DNA of 64,000 nt from Axinella damicornis. Its lineage: Eukaryota; Porifera; Demospongiae; Axinellida; Axinellidae. The notes below the pieces were generated by a model. That model was given only the letters and a program-made list of their open reading frames with translations. It was not told the origin of the DNA and made no database searches. The first letter of the stretch is position 1, and each line of letters starts with the position of its first letter. The stretch lies in NCBI GenBank assembly GCA_963931865.1, contig OZ007507.1, positions 2,464,783 through 2,528,782 on the forward strand. Reading direction: 5' to 3'. A program made the translations under genes and the position numbers. Shown piece after piece: positions 44,332-54,400 of this stretch.

Positions 44332-45120
44332 ACTGCCACTTCTAACCTTTCATTTCTGTGACCGCCTCATTCTCAGCGGCTAGGCTAAGGCTAGTACATC
44401 ATCGCCATCCGCGAACTCGTGAGTAAGGCGGCGCGCGTTAGCCCTGTCTCCATTCCGTGTGTTGGTCTCTAGCCCCTGAATATCGAGTTTCGACTCGCGT
44501 GGACTGGTGAAAGCATGAGAAAAAATCAGTACTGCACTTCGATGACTTTCTCTGCCATGCCGTAAAGCACTGATGGAAGCCAACAAGGAAGTTTTTCGAG
44601 TGGTTCGGCCAAAACCGGACCGCTTGCTACGGCCATGTAGCGTCCTCCTACAGTCAAACCGTTTCTTGTCTAACCGCTCTTAGTAACGTATATATGAACC
44701 GACTGAAACTGCTGTTTGTTGTCGCCGCGCCCTAGTGTTGCCGGTGAGTCAGTTCAACCTTGCCGAAGAAATACGCAACGATTATTGAACGATTTTTTTT
44801 AGAAAGCGTAGCTTAGTTCGAAGCGAAGTGAAATCGACAGTACTGCAGTATAGTCCGCGTCCGTGTCCGCGTCCGCGTCCGCGTCCGAGCCCGGACGTAT
44901 CCGCCTTTTCCACTTGCCCGACTAGAGGCTGCACTTCTGACTCGGGCTCCCCCCAATTATGCGCAATCACAGTAACGGTCAATCGACATCCGCCAATTAC
45001 CAGTACTAGTTAGCTGCGTACTACGATCAAATGGCGCGCAATGACACGGACTTTTCAATCGTGAATATTATATAGCAAGATGCACGCCCCCAACCATGCA
45101 ATTGCAAGCGACGAAAAGCT
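43790..45120. other. CpG-rich stretch, possible promoter island of the HEPN gene
   Basis: CG dinucleotides are frequent here (for example GGCGGCGCGCG near 44428 and the CGCGTC repeats at 44855), unlike the flanking array spacers. A donor-like CCG|GTGAGT lies near 44742. The nearest gene downstream is the HEPN gene with an acceptor just before its ATG, so this may be its promoter and 5' exon. Part of the stretch is inside element B1. A second possibility is an insertion like the one at 12525-13688. Confidence 0.3.
44855..44886. repeat. CGCGTC-type hexanucleotide repeat
   Basis: About five units of the pattern GTCCGC, in a CpG-rich context. Confidence 0.85.
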
Positions 45121-45720
45121 GGGTGCCTGCCCTGCCGAGAATCTGCGAACTGGGGCTACGAGCTGCTGTATTTATTGCAGTCGTAGTTGATTATAATTAT
45201 ACTTGAATAGTTAGCTATAGCTAGTACTAGTGAGAGTGGTACAAACAACTTGTCTGTCTCAACTTCGGGCTCTGACTCACTACTGATGACATTGAGATGT
45301 CCATGACTTTGCATGGTAAGTCCAATGGAAGATATAATGAATTAGGCTCTCTTCAATACTATGGTTGCTTTGTACAGTGGGTCACCAAAATCTCTACTGA
45401 AAAAACGTCTGGATTAACCCTGAACAAGAAATTCAGAGCACTCTGCACTAGGTTCTGACCATCAGAATGCTTAGACATTGAGTATCAGTCCCTGCTGGCT
45501 CCTTTGGGGAGGAAAGAAGATGCCACACTCTTTAAAATTTGTGCAGGTGATGGCAAAAAATCTACCGGTATATATATATAATTATATAGCCTATAGGGAT
45601 TGATTCATCCTAAATTGGGTTGCAGCTTAGTGTCATCCCCTGGCCTTGCATGCATGATACAGATCTTGCATTCGAATAACACCAGTATGAATGATTTTTG
45701 CCCCACAAGGCACAACTATG

Positions 45721-45790
45721 CAATAGTTGATAGCTACGTGAATATTGTATAAGTTACAATATATTCATGCATAGCTATTATCAGCTATTG
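45721..45790. repeat. 70-base imperfect hairpin
   Basis: The left arm CAATAGTTGATAGCTA ... AATATTGTA pairs with the right arm TACAATAT ... TAGCTATTATCAGCTATTG around a five-base loop. It may be a minimal foldback element. No function can be assigned. Confidence 0.6.
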
Positions 45791-46400
45791 CATATTAGAC
45801 TAAGCAATAACATTGTCATGCATGTGACTGTTGCACCCACTAGTTGCCAACATACAGCAACAAATGAATGGTACTACACTGCAACTTTGCATTAATTTTG
45901 TACTGCACATGCATGAGTTCAGGCATAGCAGCAAAACCATGCAGGTTCAGCAAGGGGGGCCAGAATATTGGCGAGCAATTCACAGAATTGCAACTCAAGC
46001 AACCTAACCTAGTGAAGTTCCCAGGAACTACTACTCTGTTATACTAGGTAAATCCTTCAGCCACACAAGAGCATGGGAATTCAACATTTATATGCCTACC
46101 TCTCCTTCAGAAATCATGCAGTCATGCCTAAACATGTTCTTTATAGCTGCATAGGGTCGTGAACATTAACCTGTACTCCAACCAATGGAGGAGCAGAAGG
46201 GAAAGTTCTTGTGTCTGACCCAGCAATTCACTAGAGAGATAATTATCATACACACTGCTTACCTCATGAAAGTTTGCTCGTTTGTCAAAATTAATATTTC
46301 CTTTTCATTGGTTGGGCAAGCAGATGTCTGAGGCTATAGCCACAACAGTATCAATAACTTCAATTGTCTTTTTGTTCTTGTGGTTAGATCAAGTCTGATA

Positions 46401-47426
46401 ATGGCCACTGAACCAGAAGTGATGTGTGACAGATGTCAAGCATATGACACCTTCAAAAAACATTTTATGGAAATGCGAGAGAAACATAAGGCACTCAATG
46501 AGGTAATTTGGCACTCAGTTACGCATACAGATGAGGAACGACGTGAACTACAGACAGTGTTCTATCGTAGTGCCATTGTTAGTGTCCTTGCAGCTTGGGA
46601 AGCTTACGTCCAAGATTTATTTGAGGAAGTCCAAAATATCGTTGTAGATTCCATTAAAAGAACTGATCGTTCCATGCTTTCAGGCAAGAAAGGTGATCTG
46701 GTGAAGAAAGCTGTTGAGCACAAACAGAGATCAAACCAAGAAATGGTTGAATTGTGCTTGAAACTTATCCAGAACCCAGAGCATTGGAAAGATCTTCTAG
46801 ACACCTATATGCAATGCAAACTGGACGCCGCTCTTCGTGTCACACCGGTGTTTAAAGGTAATGCTGGAATCGACAAAAAGTTTCAAGATCTTTTCACAAC
46901 TGACCAATTTCTTTCCGAAGCTATCATGAAGAAAAGTCTTTCTTATTCGTTTAGAGACAGCACAAACGTGGAAGTTATACTAAAATCTCCTGAAGCTCTT
47001 AATGATCTTATCCGCTTATATTATGGTGCTCGTTGTGTCTTTGCGCATGGACAACCAGATCGTACCTTAGGCGAAGGAGGAGCTTTATGGAACTTTCCAG
47101 ATGAAGATAAGCTCACTGAGAAGGTGGGAGTCAGGTCTGTCGCTCGTAGGCTCTCTAAATTGTATCAAAACCTCAAAGGGTATGGACGAACAGCTTGGGT
47201 TTATTACTCAACCCTCATCAGCATACAACGATTTATTATATACCTTGCTTGCAGACTATTTGAAGCCGTTTCACAATGCATAAACAAGGAGTTTGGGCTT
47301 GAAATATGGGGTTTTGCTTCTCGAAGTGTCAGTGATTCTGAACAAGATGAAGAAGAAAGTGAACTTCATTCGCTGTTTGAGCTTGAGAATGATGATGTTT
47401 CATCCCAAATTGAGCCCTCGTCTTAA
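46401..47426 (+). CDS. HEPN-domain protein, RiboL-PSP type (341 aa)
   Basis: This is an intron-free frame starting at ATG 46401, 13 bases after an acceptor-like G-T-G-G-T-T-A-G, so a 5' non-coding exon is likely. The protein is all-helical in character. Helix one carries F-Y-R-S-A-I-V-S-V-L-A-A-W-E-A-Y (about residues 54-69), the hallmark of the RiboL-PSP HEPN family. R-C-V-F-A-H at 211-216 fits the HEPN RNase motif R-x4-H. The C-terminus (about 306-341) is acidic and low-complexity (S-D-S-E-Q-D-E-E-E-S). A possible metal-binding C-D-R-C lies at 9-12. HEPN families known from bacteria and archaea include RNases in defence and stress systems; here substrate and partners are unknown. It could be an active RNase or a non-enzymatic relative. 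A decayed copy lies at 59.2 kb. It is inserted between array copies 6 and 7 in a repeat-bounded island. Confidence 0.75.
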   Translation: MATEPEVMCDRCQAYDTFKKHFMEMREKHKALNEVIWHSVTHTDEERRELQTVFYRSAIVSVLAAWEAYVQDLFEEVQNIVVDSIKRTDRSMLSGKKGDLVKKAVEHKQRSNQEMVELCLKLIQNPEHWKDLLDTYMQCKLDAALRVTPVFKGNAGIDKKFQDLFTTDQFLSEAIMKKSLSYSFRDSTNVEVILKSPEALNDLIRLYYGARCVFAHGQPDRTLGEGGALWNFPDEDKLTEKVGVRSVARRLSKLYQNLKGYGRTAWVYYSTLISIQRFIIYLACRLFEAVSQCINKEFGLEIWGFASRSVSDSEQDEEESELHSLFELENDDVSSQIEPSS

Positions 47427-48307
47427 CACTAGGCACAAGTAGCATTAATAATTAAAGTTCTTTTTTTGTAAAGCAATTATTGAATGTATAGAGCTTTGTC
47501 ACTTCAAATTGCTACTTATAGCCATGGCACTAACACGTTTATGGTGTGTATACCACGTCTCAATTAGCATAATCTTTACCATTTGTACCATCAATATGTA
47601 ATCACGAACTTGAACTTTAGAGTTTGTGGTTGCCGGACGCATTTGTACCTACCCTTTTACTCTTGTAACAATGCCTTTTGTTGAGTTCTCTATAATATGG
47701 AGAGCGTGCAGTTAGTTACTGTGACATTGCTATTGCTGTTGTTGAGATGAAGTTGTGAACCCTTGCAAATATACATTCAACATTATGCATCATGTGATGC
47801 AATTAGTCATTAATCATGTGATGCAATTAGTCCCTGGGTATTTCACTGTTTAGAGATAAGATGAGCCATATCCATAGCACTCTATCCCATAGATGTTCCA
47901 GGTAGGGTATATGGACACCCGTACGGTTGCTGGTGTGTTTCATGTGCATGGTGTGTCCACAATGCCACAACAATGAGACAACAATCACTACTGCATGAGC
48001 TGGTAGCAGCAGTATATATTAAAAACTAGGTTGTTTTAACCACAGAGTGGTTACCTTACGGGTGTGTTCATATTCAGCTATACAGATTTGTACAGCATAA
48101 ATTTTATGTCAATGTTATAAATAGCTAGCTCACTATATACATGTGCGCGCGCATATATTATATCATGCAGTCACCTATTGGCAATTAACTGTAACGGACA
48201 TGGAGCACAGGAACGACTGACAGGAAGTTTGCTGAATTGTATAGACCACGATGAGTGTAGCTACTATACAAACAAACTATTTGGTCACAACCTCATAGCT
48301 AGCTAGC

Positions 48308-48770
48308 GGGGGATGATATTTGAGTCATACTTGAGTAAACTTCCATAGCAACCCACAGCATTCTTTGAATTAGCATGCAAAGGACAGTCATGCACTTGAA
48401 CAGAATTCAGTGGGGGCTGATACATGAGTCATACTTGAGTAGACTTCCATAGCAACCCACAGCATTAATTTTTGAATTAGCATGCAAAGGACAGTTATGT
48501 CCTTGAACAGAATTCAGTGGGGGCTGTCATACTTGAGTAAACTTCCATAGCAACCCACAGCATTCTTTGAATTAGCATGCAAAGGACAGTCATGCACTTG
48601 AACAGAATTCAGTGGGGGCTGATACATGAGTCATACTTGAGTAGACTTCCATAGCAACCCACAGCATTCTTTGAATTAGCATGGGAAGGACAGTCATGCC
48701 CTTGAACAGAATTCAGTGGGAGCTGTTAGCTACTTGAGTCACACTTGAGTAAACTTCAGTAGCTACTCTG
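48308..48770. repeat. Minisatellite, about 105-bp units, four copies
   Basis: Four units, each with CTTCCATAGCAACCCACAGC and ending GAACAGAATTCAGTGGG, start near 48325, 48430, 48532 and 48636, followed by a partial unit. It is the same family as 42606-42850. Confidence 0.85.
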
Positions 48771-48930
48771 AATAACCACTGATTTAGCAATGGTAGGATG
48801 GTCACGCAACTGTTTTAACAAATACCCGTACTTCGCTAAAACAACAATTGTAGTGATAATTATCATAGGCTCGATAGAGTCTAATGTTATGTACGGTAGA
48901 ACGGACATGCAATAGCTATATACATGCTGA

Positions 48931-49178
48931 CAAGTGTAAAAAAACGTGTGGATATGTAGGGATAGCAGAACAGCAAAAAGTAAGAAAACAAAGCAGGGAT
49001 GATGGCATAAAAGACGGTTCAGTATACAACCCCATCTTACATATCTTTCGACATAATACATGGCATTGTATAATGAGATATATTGTATACTGAGCTGTTT
49101 CATGCCATCATCCCTGCTTGTTTGCTTACTTTTTGCTGTTCTGCTATCCCTAAATCTCCGTATGTTTTTTTGCACTTG
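48931..49178. mobile_element. Foldback MITE B2, 248 bp
   Basis: The terminal arms of about 90 bases are reverse complements. CAAGTGTAAAAAAACG on the left matches CAAGTGCAAAAAAACA read from the right end, and GGGATAGCAGAACAGCAAAA lies in both arms. The centre is about 60 bases. The left arm and left flank are shared with B1 (43695), but the interior and right flank differ. Confidence 0.85.
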
Positions 49179-49501
49179 ATTACCCCATTTTTGTAGCAAC
49201 ATACTTGATGGAATTCACTCTGCACACAGCTACCTAATAGCTAAGTAGCCCTCTGATCAATCAGATCTCTATGTCTATCGAGCTGCTACTGTCCTCAAGA
49301 ACGCACGAGTTTCAGAAGCTGACTATGGTACCCTGCACGAACTGCAGGCCGTTCTAACTCTACAGTGAAATTGCTGCCATTTTCTCTTCAGCACAAAAAA
49401 TGGACTGAGAACGTTAGCTACCAGTCTGTTTCCCACCTCTAGCTATATAATTTCTATCGCAACATGCATGCTTGAACTCTGAAGAATTTTGGTATCCTTC
49501 A

Positions 49502-49565
49502 GTGTAGGAAAGACTGGCTTGCGCACATAGAGATCTCTATGTGAGCAAGCCAGTCTTTCCTACAC
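49502..49565. repeat. 64-base near-perfect palindrome
   Basis: The 32-base arms GTGTAGGAAAGACTGGCTTG ... and ... CAAGCCAGTCTTTCCTACAC meet at AGAGATCTCT with a single mismatch and no loop. Possible readings are a cruciform-forming site, a hairpin RNA or a recent inverted duplication. Confidence 0.9.
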
Positions 49566-49828
49566 GGAAGTTCAAATGTTCACATATGGTTTGCATACCA
49601 TTAAACAGTGAAGGTCTGATCCTTCATACACTACAATCATGGTTGCACACTGCATATGATGTATTTGCCCATGACTTGTTACAAATGAGCACAATAGTAA
49701 GTTATGATAACGTACTCCTGTGATGTATGGCCAGCAGAATTGCAATTATGTGATAGTTTATATAAGTATTACCCTTTGCCTAAAGGCAGGAGTCTCTACT
49801 GCTGTAGAATTTTGCCATCAGTTGATAG

Positions 49829-49877
49829 CAGAAGACTGTGGACACTGCAGCAGTTAGTGCAGGGAGTCAGACTGAAG
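49829..49877 (+). promoter_or_regulatory. Candidate leader exon of copy 7
   Basis: A shortened form of the conserved block (CAGTTAGTGCAGGGAGTCA then A-C-T-G-A-A-G), ending AAG|GTAGCT at 49878, 1.5 kb upstream of copy 7. It lacks about ten bases (C-C-C-T-A-A-C-A-G) present in the other blocks. Confidence 0.4.
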
Positions 49878-51214
49878 GTAGCTACATGTACTTGCCTCTT
49901 GAGTGCATGTGCTTGATTAGGTTAGTCATGGTAGCTAGTTACAAATTCTAAGAAAAGTAGCTGACAGTGAGTAATTTGAACCCAATTGTCCTGATGAACA
50001 CTAAGCATAATTATGCTCTTATACCAGTCAGCTACTACCATTGCTACTGTGCCCACGGTATAGAGGAGCAACAAATCATATCACTACATATCATTTGTGT
50101 GGTAGGCTGATTCCAACTACCGGTATATAGCTAATTGAGTGGTGGTATCTTGCAGAATAGTACCAACTGATTCTGAGGCCAGGGTGGGCTGTCTGTTCAA
50201 ACACATTGTCCGACTAAGCAGACACTCTCACTGTCCACCACCACAGCCTCCAAAAAATTTACTGACACCTGTGGTCCTTGTAACCCATGGCCTGTGAGAA
50301 GGCTTGCTTTATGGTGAAGATGTAAGCCTGAATTTGTGATAGTAATGAATGTTGACAAGAAGAAGTGAATTTGATATGCTGCAAGAGAGAGATAGCTAAG
50401 GGAATGAGTGCACAGCTATGCCAGAGGATGTGTTGGTAGACAGTGAGGCAATGTGCTTGAGACTGACACTTGCAGGGATTTCCAAGCCACAAGAAGAGGA
50501 CACTGTTGGGCAACAAGGCTTGTTGCTTCTACCACCCCTACTAGCTATGTACGTGGTCTAGTCATTAAGACAGAACCATTTGAATTTGGCTCAGGCCTGC
50601 ATGGCCACACAACGCTGCGCACTATATGCAGCTGCTCCTCTGCCATGTGCCCACTGACTTGGAGGAACTGCGTGCATGCATGCATGTACTGCATGATAAT
50701 GTTCTTTTTGCAAATGCATTTGTGCAAAAAAAAAGATGGTAGCTAGTTCCTAGATTACATACCGGTAGTCCCCGTGGCACTGAGCCAGCTAGCTATATAT
50801 GGGCAGTACAACATATACATAACGAGTTTGCTTAGATCACTGATGAGTGCCATACACACCAAAGGGCATTGTTTCCTTACAATGGGCGTCATGTGAATTG
50901 CTCATGAACTGTCTCTGTGACTAGCTAAAGTAAACTCTCAGGCCATTATAGCTACATGTAGCAGCTTCTATAAACAGTTTATGTACACAAGACATGTACG
51001 TATATACAAAGGACACATGAATAGCTCAAATGGCAATGTAGCTGCACATGCAAACAGACACTAAAACATGAAACTTCAGTATTTAAAACCAACTGCAAGA
51101 GGTGCCCAACAACAAGTCTGTATGGTGTTGATTTGGAGTACCATCAACAAATAATTAGCTACCTGACGTTAGCACCTTCAGGGATCGGGAGGAGATTCGT
51201 CAAAAGAGTCACAG

Positions 51215-51237
51215 CCCCCCCCCCCCCCCCCCCCCCC
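51215..51237. repeat. 23-base C tract
   Basis: A homopolymer about 190 bases upstream of copy 7. Its exact length is uncertain. Confidence 0.9.
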
Positions 51238-51424
51238 TTATTTGCACAGCAATGGTCTAACCTCCTGATGATAGCATGAGAAAATATCCATTCAGGTCAT
51301 ACAAGAATTCAAGAACTCCTGGTGTCTATAACGATAATTACCTCTTTAACAGTGCATTATGCAGATGGCCTTCTGTAGAAAAATTATTGAGACTTGGTGC
51401 ATTCTATATATTGTCTACAGAACG

Positions 51425-54400
51425 ATGTCCCAGTCCACACCATTAATTGTTCTTGTGGCAGCACTGCTCCTCAGCACCCTCTCCTGCTGCTCCGCTGAGA
51501 ATGTGTACTGTGTCCTGCCAACCCTGCCTGCCAACACCTCATGCTCATCCTGCCCTCACAATGCAACTCACTGTGCCACACTTTCCGAGTATGCACAAGA
51601 GGCTGAATTGTATTTCACCTCCAACACCACAATGATATTCTTACCAGGTGACCACACCCTCAATATGAACATTACAGCTGCCAGTATAAGCAGGTTGACC
51701 ATGTGTGGAGAGTCTTCAGGTTATGTAGCACGAGTTGTTTGCAATGGGTCAGTTGGCCTCAGCTTCACTACTATGGTTGACTTCAAAATCCATTCTTTAA
51801 CTTTTACTTCATGTGGCAGGGGTTTTGATAACTCTAAATTTAAAGCTACACTGCTATTGGAATCCATCGAAAATGCTGAACTAGTTAACTGTTCCTTCCA
51901 TGACAACGTCGGCACTGCACTCATTGTATATGACACCAATGTTACTCTAGCAGAGAACAGTGAGTTCACACACAACCACTGTAACCATGAGGGTTTCATA
52001 CCTAACTCTGCATGTATAGGAGGAGGTGGCATCACTGCTGTTGATAGCAACCTGATATTCACTGGAAACACAACTTTCATTGGAAATGATGGCTCAGCTA
52101 GCACTGGAATCAATGTGACCAACTGCAGTCTGAGTTCCGCTGGAAGCATCTACTTTATAAACCACACAAACACAGGTGATACAAAACATCCTGCTGGAGC
52201 TGTCTGGGCATTAGCAAGCTCTTTAAGCTTCACTGGAACCAGCAACTTCATCAACAACTCAGCACAACATGGCTGTTGTGGTGTCATTTATGCATATAAC
52301 AACACATTGTTGAGTTTCAACGGAACTAGCAACTTTATTGGCAACTCGGTAGACAATGGGAACGATGGTGTAATTTCCGCATCATTCAATGTATCATTGA
52401 GTTTCACCGGAACTAATAACTTCATCAACAACTCAGCAGGTGAAGGTGGTGCAATTTCTGCATCATACAATGTGTTAGTGAGTTTCATTGGAGCTAACAA
52501 CTTCATCAACAACTCAGCAGGTGAGGGTGGTGCAATATTTGCATCATACAATGTGTTAGTGAGTTTCATTGGAGCTAGCAACTTCATCAATAACACTTCA
52601 GTTTTTTTTGGCGGTGTAATTTCTGCATCATCCAATGTGTCATTGAGTTTCACTGGAGCTAGCAACTTCATCAACAACTCAGCAATTGAAGGCGGTGTGA
52701 TTTCTGCATTATACAATGTATCATTGAGTTTCACTGGAGCTAGCAACTTCATCATCAACTCAGCAGGTCAAGGTGGTGCGATAGCTGCAGTATTCAATGT
52801 GGCAATGAGTTTCACTGGAAACAACAGCTTCATCAACAACTCAGCAGATTTGGGTGGTGCGATCCTTGCACACAACACATCATTGCGTTTCATAGGAATT
52901 GTCAACTTCATCAACAACTCTGCACATGCAGTCGGCAAAGGTGGAGGAGTATATCTGTCGAGTTCTTCCAGTTTCTTCATTCCTCCTAATACAACTGTGT
53001 ACTGGGAGAACAATCATGCACGTTTAGGAGGAGCCATCTACGTTGATGATCAATCTAACCCCTTCGTTTACTGTACTCAATTTGAAGATAATTGCTTCTT
53101 TCAACTTCCAGGCCAGAATCTGTCCAACGGTATTGATGTCCAGTTTGTTTTCAAGGATAACTCTGCTGATGTTGCGGGCAGTGCATTATATGGTGGCGCA
53201 ATAGATAACTGCAAACTTACCGGTTTGAACTCGTATAGTTCTGGTGAAGTATTTGACAGGTTAGTCCACTATGAAGAAGACAGTATAACAAACTCAAGCA
53301 TTTCCTCTGCTCCATTTCGTATATGCACCTGTGAAGCCAACCGTTTAGACTGTAGTACATCACCCACATACTCAGTTTATCCTGGTGAAACATTTCATGT
53401 TTCCGTGGCTGCAGTTGGACAGAGAAACGGAACAGTACCTTCAGCAGTCAGAAGTGGTTTCACTGCAGGTCACCTTCAAGGCTTTCAGTACATCCAAGAA
53501 ACCGTTAACAGTACCTGCACCAAACTCAGCTACACTGCTTTTACACTGCCCAACGTCGGCCCTTTCTACACTGTACAACTAAAACTTTATGCAGATGGAC
53601 CATGTACAACATATAGTGACGAATTGGTTCTTACACTGGATATGCGTTCGACCTGCCCACCTGGCTTTAACCTATCAAGTGCCGAGAGTTCATGTGTGTG
53701 TGAACAAAGACTTGAAGAATACACAAGCCGCTGCAATATAACTGATGGATTGGGGCGAATAATACGTGATTCACATCACCAATTTTGGGTTGGATATGAT
53801 CAGTCTCATGGACTCATTTTACACCCACACTGCCCGCTTGACTACTGTGTCTCTCATACAGTGGAGTTTCCTCTCAACAATACAGATATGCAGTGCGCTT
53901 ACCAGAGGACAGGTCTTTTGTGTGGAGCTTGCAAGAGAGGTTACAGTCTTGTACTAGGCACTTTTCGATGCAAGCAGTGCACCAATAACCACCTTGCCTT
54001 GCTTGTCCCTTTTGCACTGATGGGAATAGCACTAGTCCTTTTGCTGTTTGTCTGCAAGCTGACAGTGGTGACAGGAACACTCAGTGGGCTAGTGTTCTAT
54101 GCCAATATTGTAGGAGTCAACCGGACATTGTTTCTTCCAGTGGAAACTACGGACGCTTTATCGGTCTTCATCGCATGGCTAAACCTTGACTTTGGTGTTG
54201 AATCTTGTTTCTACAATGGAATGGATGCTTACAGCAAAACGTGGCTGCAGTTCGTGTTCCCTGTATACATTTGGATGATAGTAGGACTCCTGATTCTTGT
54301 TAGTCATTTCTCAGACAAGTTTGCAAAACTGCTAGGCAACAACCCAGTTTCTGTCTTGGCCACACTCATCCTCCTCTCGTATGCAAAGATCCTCCGCACA

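Larger units (their letters stand above)
42011..46400. other. Left part of the island between copies 6 and 7
   Basis: After about 300 bases of array 3' flank, the text changes to a segment (about 42380-43760) that is repeated at about 48050-48995. It contains a minisatellite, the mariner-type element, foldback element B1, a CpG-rich stretch (43790-45120), a hexanucleotide repeat (44855-44886) and a hairpin (45721-45790). A splice-donor-like GTGAGT near 44742, in the CpG-rich part, could belong to a 5' exon of the HEPN gene; this is inference. No coding gene is supported. Confidence 0.55.
47427..51424. other. Right part of the island and spacer before copy 7
   Basis: It contains 3' flank of the HEPN gene, then from 48.05 to 48.99 kb the second copy of the island-boundary segment with an expanded minisatellite. 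Foldback B2 (48931-49178) and a 64-base palindrome (49502-49565) follow. From about 49.57 kb the array spacer resumes with the leader block (49829-49877), and a C tract lies at 51215-51237. The text just before copy 7 is shortened relative to other copies. No coding gene is supported. Confidence 0.55.

Noticed and set aside
43962..45013. Short frames in the CpG-rich stretch
   Set aside because: GC-rich DNA has few stops by chance; one frame is the hexanucleotide repeat itself.
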